Origin: an uncultured Clostridia bacterium
GTDB taxonomy: Bacteria > Bacillota > Clostridia > Christensenellales > Borkfalkiaceae
Direction of reading: 5' to 3'
DNA: 64,000 bases
Assembly (NCBI GenBank): GCA_934247225.1
Contig: CAKQJE010000007.1
Location: forward strand, 1-64,000
The position numbers and the translations under genes were made by a program. Numbering within the stretch: the first letter of the stretch is position 1; each line of letters opens with the position of its first letter. Below are positions 40,567-47,913 of this stretch, piece after piece. The notes beneath the pieces are model-generated. The model saw only the letters and a program-made list of their open reading frames with translations, was not told the DNA's origin and searched no databases.

Positions 40567-42735
40567 ATGACGAACGCCAAAAAGAGTTTAATTTATAAAA
40601 TAATATCCGTTTTAATGGTTATAGCTATGTTTATTACTACGGGATGTTGGTCGGACGGCGGAACGTCGGATTCGACGGGTAATTCCGAAGACTCTCGGAC
40701 GAGTTCGGACGGAAATTCCGCAAGCACTTCTCAATCGGAAAGCGGAAGTCAATCGTCTTCCGGGCAGCAGGGATATACCTACGGCGAAGATTGGCTCGAC
40801 GTTTACGACGCGGAATACACTCAGAAGCTCCTCGATATGGGCGAGCAGTACTTCACCGCTTCGCAGCTTTCCTCCGTTTTCGACGGCGGAATGGTCAAGG
40901 CGAAAGGCGTTAAAAAGAAGAGTAAATACGTCGGTATTTTCTACTTTTTATGGCTCGGCGACGATATAGGCGGAATCTACGATATTTCGAAGCTTTTGGA
41001 GCAGTATGATCCTTACGATCTGAATAACCCCCTATGGGCGCTCGAAAATGCTGCGAATTACAACAAAAAGATTTCCCCGAGGAACGGCTTCCATTATTTC
41101 GAAGAACCGCTTTACGGTTATTATCGCTCCACGGATAAATGGGTTATAAGAAGACATCTCGAACTTTTAACCTTAGCGGGAATAGACTTTTTGTACCTCG
41201 ATTTCACCAACGCCAATATCAACGAAAACAACAAAGTAATCAATATTTATAAAGACGCGACTATCGCTTTAATGGATACGATCCTCGAAATGCAAGCCGA
41301 AGGCTTCGAAGTTCCGAGAATAGTTCCTATCTGTTGTAACCCCTATACCTCTTCGGACGAAACCGACAGAACGCAAAGGACGACGAAAGTTATCGAGTGG
41401 GTTTACGACAACTATTACGCGGCAGATAACTTCAAGTATCAATCATGCTGGTTCACGGCGGATAAAACGAGAAATCCATCGGGCAAACCCCTTCTTGTGA
41501 CTTACAGCTTCGATAAGAAGTATCTTACAAATCAGGCTGTTGCGGACGCTTTCCGGATAAGAAACGTCGTCTGGCCGACTGCCGTCACGGCGGGTTCGTA
41601 CGAAAACGGCTTCCCGTGGATGGATTACTCCTTCCCGCAGAAGAACTACAACGGAATAATGAACGTTTCGGTTGCTCAGCATATCGACGGAAATTGGTCG
41701 TCGGAAGCATTCCTTGCGAGAAACAGAAAGAATGCGGAGTACAAATATCGCGGCAGAGGGGCAATGCCCAATCAGACTTACGCTTATCAGACGGACTCCG
41801 TCGAAGGCGCGCTTGCGGCTACGAATTTCCTCAGCGAATGGGATAACGTCCATAATTACGGCGGAAGCGACGAAGTGTGGATGGTAACCGTAACGGGCTG
41901 GAACGAATGGGTCGCTCAGAAGCTCGATCTGAACGAAGTATACGCGACTTTCGTGGATACTTTCAACATCGCGTTTTCGAGAGATATCGAAATGATGAGA
42001 GACGCGGGCGGTTACGGAGACACTTATTTCCTTAACCTTGTCGAGAACGTCAGAAAATTCAAGTATGAAGACGGCGGAAAAGCTTCGTCCGCGGCAATGT
42101 GGATGAGACAGACCGTCGATTACAAGAATATTTCCGCGTGGGATAACGTGAAAGCAAAATATATCGATTTCACGGGCGACGCGGTAAACAGAAACGCGAA
42201 GAGTATTGCCAATAAGTACACTTACACCGACAATACCGCGAGAAACGATATAGATTATATCAAAATCGCCAACGACAGCGAATATCTTTACGTTCTCGCC
42301 GCAACAAAAGATAACGTTACGGCATACGAGCAGGGCGACAAAGGCTGGATGAATCTTTGGATTTCCGTAGACGGGGCTGACGGTTGGAGCGGTTACGATT
42401 TCGTAATCAACCGCACTTTGAACGGCGAGGTTACTTCTATCGAAAGACTCAAAACAAACGCGGACGGCGAAATCGTCGCCACGACGCTCGATTTCAAAGC
42501 GGATATTCACACCGAGGGCAAGTTTGTTGCCTATCGTATCCCGCTCGAAGCTTTGGGCGTTACGAGCGCGAACGAAATAGGCGTTAAAGTTTCCGACAAT
42601 ATCTTTGCGGGAACAAAAACCGAAACCAACGACGGAGTAGGCGTTTATTCGTTCGGCGATATATTCGCGTTTTATTGCGGAGGCGACTGCGCTCCCGCAG
42701 GCAGACTTAACTATTCTTACAGAATGGGTTATTGA
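40567..42735 (+). CDS. GH99/WbsX-like lipoprotein with C-terminal CBM9-like domain, copy 2
   Basis: A 722-residue lipoprotein with lipobox TTG-C27, a 50-residue Ser/Gly/Thr-rich linker and the same architecture as its neighbour: YVGIFYFLWLGDD, YFEEPLYGYYRS, WVIRRHLELLTLAGIDFLYLD, VTGWNEWVAQ, then a CBM9-like end with NDIDYIKIANDSEYLYVLAAT and GDCAPAGRLNYSY. The shared ending GDCAPLGRINYSW / GDCAPAGRLNYSY shows common origin across the whole length. Two diverged copies side by side suggest related but different substrates. Translation starts after ATCGGAGAAAAATAT. Confidence 0.78.
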   Translation: MTNAKKSLIYKIISVLMVIAMFITTGCWSDGGTSDSTGNSEDSRTSSDGNSASTSQSESGSQSSSGQQGYTYGEDWLDVYDAEYTQKLLDMGEQYFTASQLSSVFDGGMVKAKGVKKKSKYVGIFYFLWLGDDIGGIYDISKLLEQYDPYDLNNPLWALENAANYNKKISPRNGFHYFEEPLYGYYRSTDKWVIRRHLELLTLAGIDFLYLDFTNANINENNKVINIYKDATIALMDTILEMQAEGFEVPRIVPICCNPYTSSDETDRTQRTTKVIEWVYDNYYAADNFKYQSCWFTADKTRNPSGKPLLVTYSFDKKYLTNQAVADAFRIRNVVWPTAVTAGSYENGFPWMDYSFPQKNYNGIMNVSVAQHIDGNWSSEAFLARNRKNAEYKYRGRGAMPNQTYAYQTDSVEGALAATNFLSEWDNVHNYGGSDEVWMVTVTGWNEWVAQKLDLNEVYATFVDTFNIAFSRDIEMMRDAGGYGDTYFLNLVENVRKFKYEDGGKASSAAMWMRQTVDYKNISAWDNVKAKYIDFTGDAVNRNAKSIANKYTYTDNTARNDIDYIKIANDSEYLYVLAATKDNVTAYEQGDKGWMNLWISVDGADGWSGYDFVINRTLNGEVTSIERLKTNADGEIVATTLDFKADIHTEGKFVAYRIPLEALGVTSANEIGVKVSDNIFAGTKTETNDGVGVYSFGDIFAFYCGGDCAPAGRLNYSYRMGY

Positions 42736-42819
42736 AAATGTTAAAATTTTATAGTTTTTCGCGGGGCGAAATCCCTGCGGGGAGCTTAAAAAATAAAAAA
42801 ATATACCGGGAGGTAAAAA

Positions 42820-45800
42820 ATGATGAAAACCAAAAAAGCTAAGTCCATATTTTCCGCGCTTTTCGCGGTAGTTATGGCATTGTGTCTTGTTGCAGGGCTT
42901 AACTTGGTTAAAACCGACGCCAAGGCAGACGGGGAAACTGCTACGGTTACCACGCAGTGGAAAACAAGCAGAAAAATACAGCTTGAAGAACTTAATAATT
43001 CAGGGCTTCAATATAGCGGACAGAGCGCGACTATTATTAACAACACCAACCTTTTGGACATTCCGGGAAGAACGGTTACGTTCCAATTTATGTCCGCGGG
43101 GCAGGTCGAATGGGCGGCGTTTATGTTCCTTAACGGACGAACCAATTGGCAGAAGGCTGTTTGGTCTGGTTATAACCAAGAGTGCGATACACTTCCGCAT
43201 ATTATAGTTCAGGATGGTCAAGCGCAAATACACGCAAATACAACTGCGGCTATATACGGTGCAGCTGCTGTCGGTATCGAGGGAATGGTTCCGTCTATAA
43301 GCAATCAGCTTCATACTGTTGAAGTTCATCTCGGAACAGGCTCGGACGGAGATGTTTCTTATATAAAAATAGACGGAAGCCTTCTTGTTAGACAGGGAAC
43401 GACAGGTACAACGAACGAAACTGTACTTCCGTGGCTTAAAGCGGGCGACTTCACTGAAAACGGTTGTTATATTGCTTTTCACTGCAATCATCCCGGTGGG
43501 GCGGGCGGCGTTACGCTTCTCGGCGAATACAACGCTCCTTATGTAGAGTATTCAACCGTTTCCGCGGCTTTGAACGGAACCGTGAATATCGCTACGACGG
43601 CACCCGAAGATATGTCGTTCGTCGTTAAGAACGTTACGGGAAACGCAAAACTTACCGTAAACGGAAACGATGTTACAAATGCAGACACATATGCGATCGA
43701 GGACGTTGACGGCGGTAAAAAAGTTACGATAAGGTCGGCTTTCTGGAATACCTATTTCGATCAGATATCCAGGAATTCGACTCTGACGCTTGTTGCCGAA
43801 AACGGAAAAGCGTCCGTATACACTACGGTTCAGAAAAAGGCACCTCCGGCATGGAGAGGTGAAAACTATGCCGAAATTGCCGATTTCAAAGACGTCGTTT
43901 ATACGTTTGAGTACAGAGGTGATGTAACTACCGATGAAATGGTGGTTAAAACGGGTGTGGTAAGTATCGATTCCGAAGCGTTGACAGCCGGCAGCGATTA
44001 CACGATTTCTCAGAACGGCGGCGTATATACTTTTACTTTAAAGAAAGAATATATCGAAACCAAGATAGGTAATTATCGCAGTATCAAATTCAGAATCAGC
44101 ATCGGCGATGATTCTTTGGAAGGCTCGCTTTATTGCAAATTTGCTCAGGAAGGCTGGGTTGTAAGACCTGTCGACCTCGTTAAAGATACCGAACTTAAAA
44201 CCGAAGGTTATTATGTTTCCGCAAATCTCAATGCGTTCAGCGCAACGACTCTTTCTTCGAGAATTTATTACAACAAAGGCTTCGACGTGACAAAGCCTAT
44301 TTCTCTCGAAGTGGAAACGTTCGACCGCAAAATGATATGGGCGCTTATAGGCATTGCGGATTCGCTTAAACCTATGGATTACTTCTCGAACGAAACCACG
44401 AAAGAGCTTCTTTTATCGGCTCTTATCTTCGGAGAAGGCAGAAAAGATATTCAGAAAATAGTCGGACTTACGGATGGTGCGAACGCAAATTATGAACACC
44501 TTCCGAATGTTAAAAATCTTACGATCGAAATATACTTCGGCGAAAACAAAGCAAGCGAAGGCTATTTCAAAATAAACGGACAGAAGATTGCTACACCCTC
44601 GACTTTGCAGAGTGATTTCACGAGCGGCTTTGCTTATGTAGGGTTCTTCTTCAATCATCCCCAAACTGCCTTTAATTTTAAAGTCAACAAGGATATTAAC
44701 GGTATCGGCGTAACGGGACCTGTCGGAGCTAACGACGAAGCAAACTATACTATCGATATAGCAAATCCCGCAAACGATCTCGTTCTCGACGTTATCAACA
44801 CCGACGGAACTCAGCTTAAAGTTTCTTCCGACAGCGGAGTTGTTTCTGCCGCCGACGATATAGCTTATGAAAACGGAAAACTTACGATCAAAAAATCGTT
44901 CTTCAAAAAGTTGCCTTTTGCAAAACATGGTAAGCTCACAATCGAAGACGAAAAGACTCATACGGGTACTGAAATCAATCTGACGTACGTTTCTTCGGCA
45001 ATGGAAGACCCGCATATCGCTTTCGCTACAAAGGGCGAACTTGCGGACGTTAAATTCAAACTCGGTCTTGCTTCCGTAACGAGCGTTATGAAAGACGACG
45101 TGGCGATATCCGATAACGAATGGAGCTATGTCGACGGAACTCTTACCGTTAAGAAATCCAATATCGAAGATGCGGTCGGAACGAACGAATTCATAGCGGT
45201 AAGCGACGGAAAACTTTATCCGCTTTATGTTTACGTGGCTAAATTCGCCGACGGGTACGCTAAAACGGGCGACGGCACCGTGGAAACGGGTAACGGAGCA
45301 TATATGATTACGGGCGACAACTATGTAACGCCTATGAAGTCTTACGATTTAAACGCGGGCGTTTCCTTCAAGATCGATTTCAAGTCTACCCTCGGGTACT
45401 ACAAGAACGGTCGTGATAATCAGAGCGGTTATGTAAGATTCGATTTCTTCGATCCGTATAGTCGCTACACGTTCACTTATATTCTTCACACCAACTTCCA
45501 GGGAAAAGAAATATCCGACAATAGCACCGCGCTTTATGAAGGGTATTATGTTACGGACGCGAAGGGCAACGAAGTGGTTTTCGAAAAAACCAGAGGTATT
45601 AACGTTTCGAAATCCGGTAATACCGAGGCGCTCGGCGTTCATAATATCAAGTTCGCCGTTGAAAACGGTAAGCTTACGATAGCCGTAGACACTGCGAGAA
45701 AGACCACGATTTCCGACTCGTTCGGAACGTTCAATTTCGGAGCGACCATTCTCACCGTAGAAACGCCTTCTTCTTCGAGCAGTGCGGAAATGAAAGTCGG

Positions 45801-46017
45801 TTTGAAAGAATACGGCGCAGGCGAAGAATTCGATTATAAAGCGATCAGCTTGAAAGACGTCACGCCCGAACCCGGCGAATCCGGTTCGAGTTCAGGTTCC
45901 GAGAAGCCTACCGAGTCCAAGAAGGGCGGTTGCGGAAGCAGCGTTGCGGTAGGTTCGATCATGCTTCCCGCGCTTGCGGCGGTTCTCTTCGTTTTCAAAA
46001 AGAAAGAAGAAAAATAA
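42820..46017 (+). CDS. Large wall-anchored multi-domain protein, probable carbohydrate binder
   Basis: A 1065-residue exported protein. The signal peptide ends near AKA-D (about 37). Three jelly-roll-like modules (about 55-250, 480-640 and 825-1010) alternate with small beta-rich Ig-like modules recognisable from repeated short phrases such as DGGKKVTIRSAFW, NGKLTIKKSFFKK and DGTLTVKKSNIED. The C-terminus is a Ser/Glu/Pro linker, KKGGCGSS, a hydrophobic helix and KKKEEK: a stop-transfer or sorting-type anchor with a Cys-Gly motif rather than LPXTG. No enzyme motif is seen. As last gene of the glycan locus it may hold substrate at the cell surface. ACCGGGAGGTAAAAA precedes the ATG. Confidence 0.75.
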   Translation: MMKTKKAKSIFSALFAVVMALCLVAGLNLVKTDAKADGETATVTTQWKTSRKIQLEELNNSGLQYSGQSATIINNTNLLDIPGRTVTFQFMSAGQVEWAAFMFLNGRTNWQKAVWSGYNQECDTLPHIIVQDGQAQIHANTTAAIYGAAAVGIEGMVPSISNQLHTVEVHLGTGSDGDVSYIKIDGSLLVRQGTTGTTNETVLPWLKAGDFTENGCYIAFHCNHPGGAGGVTLLGEYNAPYVEYSTVSAALNGTVNIATTAPEDMSFVVKNVTGNAKLTVNGNDVTNADTYAIEDVDGGKKVTIRSAFWNTYFDQISRNSTLTLVAENGKASVYTTVQKKAPPAWRGENYAEIADFKDVVYTFEYRGDVTTDEMVVKTGVVSIDSEALTAGSDYTISQNGGVYTFTLKKEYIETKIGNYRSIKFRISIGDDSLEGSLYCKFAQEGWVVRPVDLVKDTELKTEGYYVSANLNAFSATTLSSRIYYNKGFDVTKPISLEVETFDRKMIWALIGIADSLKPMDYFSNETTKELLLSALIFGEGRKDIQKIVGLTDGANANYEHLPNVKNLTIEIYFGENKASEGYFKINGQKIATPSTLQSDFTSGFAYVGFFFNHPQTAFNFKVNKDINGIGVTGPVGANDEANYTIDIANPANDLVLDVINTDGTQLKVSSDSGVVSAADDIAYENGKLTIKKSFFKKLPFAKHGKLTIEDEKTHTGTEINLTYVSSAMEDPHIAFATKGELADVKFKLGLASVTSVMKDDVAISDNEWSYVDGTLTVKKSNIEDAVGTNEFIAVSDGKLYPLYVYVAKFADGYAKTGDGTVETGNGAYMITGDNYVTPMKSYDLNAGVSFKIDFKSTLGYYKNGRDNQSGYVRFDFFDPYSRYTFTYILHTNFQGKEISDNSTALYEGYYVTDAKGNEVVFEKTRGINVSKSGNTEALGVHNIKFAVENGKLTIAVDTARKTTISDSFGTFNFGATILTVETPSSSSSAEMKVGLKEYGAGEEFDYKAISLKDVTPEPGESGSSSGSEKPTESKKGGCGSSVAVGSIMLPALAAVLFVFKKKEEK

Positions 46018-46064
46018 GAGCAAATAACAAAACTTAATCGGCGATTTATCGTCGGTTGCATTCG

Positions 46065-46100
46065 TGCGGCTTGCGCTTTTTAGGCGCAAGCCGCATTTTT
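46065..46100 (+). terminator. Terminator of the first glycan locus
   Basis: TGCGGCTTGCGC (46065-46076) pairs with GCGCAAGCCGCA (46084-46095), followed by five T. Confidence 0.92.
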
Positions 46101-46180
46101 ACTCGATGTTTATAAAAGGGGAACAAGATAAGCCGTTTCCGCCTTTGAGGTTATCTGTTGTTTTGCGTTTCGTTTGGCGA

Positions 46181-46456
46181 ATGCCGAACAAAAACAATAC
46201 AAATCTTGGTCTGACGACGTATTTTTGACTAATACAGCGTTCCGCTCACGTGTTATACATTCAGTATGAACGCATTCGCGTGCCTTGTCTTAGTCTAAAA
46301 ATCCGCCGTCAGACTCGTTCGACCAAAACGCCGATATTTTTGATGATTTTTGGTAAAGGCTCACGTAGACGTACTATATGTACTTCAAGCGAGAATTTGC
46401 CAAAAAGCGCGGAAATAGCGGCGTTTTGACAAGGTTTTATTGTTTTTGTCCGGCAT
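46181..46456 (+). mobile_element. MITE-like palindromic element, copy 2
   Basis: A 276-bp relative of 31245-31524. The ends are ATGCCGAACAAAAACAAT and ATTGTTTTTGTCCGGCAT (one mismatch as inverted repeats). The outer hairpin is closed by GTCTGACGACG/CGCCGTCAGAC, where copy 1 has TCTTGCGGCG/CGCCGCAAGA, so stems are kept although the sequence differs. The CCAAAACGCCG and GCGTTTTGAC arms of the second hairpin are also retained. Confidence 0.78.
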
Positions 46457-46712
46457 AACCTCGGCTGGATTTTCGCTTCGCTCAAATGCGAACGACGGCA
46501 ACAAGTTGCCGCGTACGCATATCGAGAGCCTATTCCAAACAAAAAAAGACAGGTCTATGACCTGCTTAACGAGATACAGCCGTTTCCGTCTTTGAGGTTA
46601 TCTGTTGTTTTATGTTTCGTTTGGCGGAGTACCTCGGCTGGATTTTCGCTACGCTCAAATGCGAACGACGGCAACTTTGTTGCCGCGTACTCATTCGAGA
46701 GCCTATTCCAAA

Positions 46713-46741
46713 CAAAAAAAAGACAGGTTTTAAACCTGTCT
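46713..46741 (-). terminator. Terminator after the tRNA-Val/tRNA-Gly operon
   Basis: AGACAGGTTT and AAACCTGTCT form a perfect stem (46721-46741) with T-runs on both strands, just beyond the tRNA-Gly CCA. Confidence 0.92.
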
Positions 46742-46751
46742 TTTTTTTGTT

Positions 46752-46826
46752 TGGAGCGGGAAACGAGATTCGAACTCGCGACATTTGCCTTGGCAAGGCA
46801 ACGCTCTACCACTGAGCCATTCCCGC
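46752..46826 (-). tRNA. tRNA-Gly (GCC anticodon)
   Basis: On the minus strand, GCGGGAA acceptor paired with TTCCCGC, D-arm GGCTCAGTGGTAGAGC, anticodon loop TTGCCAA with GCC, T-loop GTTCGAATC and encoded CCA. Second gene of a two-tRNA operon. Confidence 0.98.
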
Positions 46827-46831
46827 GTCTT

Positions 46832-46907
46832 TGGTGGGAACAATAGGGCTCGAACCTATGACCCCCTGCTTGTAAGGCAGATGCTCTCCCAGCTGAGCTA
46901 TGCTCCC
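46832..46907 (-). tRNA. tRNA-Val (TAC anticodon)
   Basis: On the minus strand, GGGAGCA acceptor paired with TGTTCCC, D-arm AGCTCAGCTGGGAGAGC, anticodon loop CTTACAA with TAC, T-loop GTTCGAGCC and encoded CCA. First gene of the operon, five bases before tRNA-Gly. Confidence 0.98.
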
Positions 46908-46927
46908 GTGACGCTTAATGCTTTATA

Positions 46928-46956
46928 ACTATACCAAATTTTAAAATTTATTGCAA
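46928..46956 (-). promoter_or_regulatory. Promoter of the tRNA-Val/tRNA-Gly operon
   Basis: TTGCAA (46951-46956), 17 bases, TATAGT (46928-46933) on the minus strand, 21 bases before the tRNA. Confidence 0.75.
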
Positions 46957-47144
46957 GCGTTTTTACGGGGTATTTTCAAAAAATTATAATTTTTTTTATC
47001 GCGCGTTTTATCTCACGCTTAGCGGCGCATTTTCCCGTTGCCGTTATTATATATGTTTATTGCATATAGCGTCGCCCGCGCATAGGCTCGGGTATATTTT
47101 CCGAAACAAAAATCAAAAAAATTTAAAAAAGTTTTAAAAAATCG

Positions 47145-47173
47145 TTGACAAATACGTTTCACCGGAATATAAT
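47145..47173 (+). promoter_or_regulatory. Promoter of the metal-efflux operon
   Basis: TTGACA (47145-47150), 17 bases, TATAAT (47168-47173). The region before it (46957-47144) is AT-rich with no other feature seen. Confidence 0.85.
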
Positions 47174-47178
47174 AAAAA

Positions 47179-47200
47179 CGGTTGAACAATTATTCAACCG
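47179..47200 (+). promoter_or_regulatory. ArsR/SmtB-type operator
   Basis: CGGTTGAACAATTATTCAACCG is a 22-bp palindrome with one mismatch. Its TGAACA..TATTCA core matches the SmtB/CadC family operator consensus and lies at the transcription start. Confidence 0.8.
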
Positions 47201-47227
47201 TTTAATAAAAGCAAAAGGCGGTACGAA

Positions 47228-47599
47228 ATGAAAGAGGAAATAAAAGAAGAAACCGTTGAAGTTTGCGAATGCGAACATACGCATAAAAACGTTGTGGAGA
47301 AAGTCAGAAATATGATGCCGTCCGAGGACGTCGTTTACGACGTTGCCGAACTTTTCAAGGTTTTCGGCGACAGTACGAGAACGAATATCTTAATGGCTCT
47401 TTTCGAAAGCGAAATGTGCGTTTGCGATATCGGCGAGCTTCTCGGAATGACGAAATCCGCAATTTCGCATCAACTCCGTATTCTTCGCCAGAGCAAGCTC
47501 GTTAAAGCGAGAAAAAGCGGCAAAGAAGTGTTTTATTCGCTTGCGGACGGACACGTTGCCAAAATCTTCGAAATGGCGATAGAACACGTAGCCGAGTAA
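47228..47599 (+). CDS. ArsR/SmtB-family metal-sensing repressor, CadC-like
   Basis: A 123-residue winged-helix repressor. The N-terminal VCECEHTH cluster and the ESEMCVCDIGELL helix together resemble the CadC metal site (Cys from the N-terminal arm plus ELCVCD), suggesting response to Cd, Pb or Zn. The recognition helix is GMTKSAISHQLRILRQSKLV. The C-terminal FEMAIEHV could give a second, zinc-type site. It is first in an operon with a metal-binding protein and a P-type ATPase. The operator sits at its own promoter, so metal relieves repression of all three. Confidence 0.92.
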   Translation: MKEEIKEETVEVCECEHTHKNVVEKVRNMMPSEDVVYDVAELFKVFGDSTRTNILMALFESEMCVCDIGELLGMTKSAISHQLRILRQSKLVKARKSGKEVFYSLADGHVAKIFEMAIEHVAE

Positions 47600-47676
47600 T
47601 TTCCCGAAGCCGAATATCGGTCGGGTCGAATAACAAACCGAAAAAATATTAAAATAATATAAAAGGAGACAATAAA

Positions 47677-47895
47677 ATGAAAAAAATCGTAAGAGTTAAA
47701 AACATGGATTGCGCAAACTGCGCCGCGGCGCTTGAAAGAGCCGTTGCCAAAATCGACGGAATAACTTCCGTGAACGTAAACTTCATGGCTGAAAAAATGA
47801 CTCTCGAATACGACGAAACCAAAGCGGGCGTTCTGGACGAGGTTAAAAAGACCGCCAACAAACTCGAACCCGATTGGGAAATAATCGGTCTATAA
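47677..47895 (+). CDS. HMA-domain metal-binding protein
   Basis: A 72-residue ferredoxin-like heavy-metal-associated domain with the ligand motif MDCANCAAALE, length and fold of CopZ. The adjacent P-type ATPase lacks its own N-terminal HMA domain, so this small protein probably does that job in trans. It ends in EIIGL, and its stop codon TAA lies within a copy of the 14-bp repeat. AAAAGGAGACAATAAA precedes the start. Confidence 0.92.
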   Translation: MKKIVRVKNMDCANCAAALERAVAKIDGITSVNVNFMAEKMTLEYDETKAGVLDEVKKTANKLEPDWEIIGL

Positions 47896-47903
47896 GTCGA
47901 TTA
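47890..47903 (-). repeat. 14-bp repeat TAATCGACTTATAG, copy 7
   Basis: Exact copy on the minus strand. It overlaps the stop codon of the HMA protein and ends 11 bases before the ATPase gene. In its orientation it is followed by ACCGA and TTATTT. Confidence 0.8.
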
Positions 47904-47913
47904 ACGGAGAATT

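Larger units (their letters stand above)
46120..46741 (+). repeat. Duplicated tRNA-downstream segment (two units)
   Basis: Unit A (46120-46566) and unit B (46567-46741) share AGCCGTTTCCG, GAGGTTATCTGTTGTTT, GTTTCGTTTGGCG, CCTCGGCTGGATTTTCGCT and GAGAGCCTATTCCAAAC, and each ends with an AGACAGG..CCTGTCT-type terminator. The unit A terminator has decayed. Unit A holds the MITE-like element at 46181-46456; unit B is the same sequence without it. Non-coding. Confidence 0.75.

Noticed and set aside
46555..46846. Short ORFs across tRNA-Gly and its terminator, in both directions
   Set aside because: These are the well-known false ORFs from antisense tRNA and terminator sequence; the tRNA structure explains the region.
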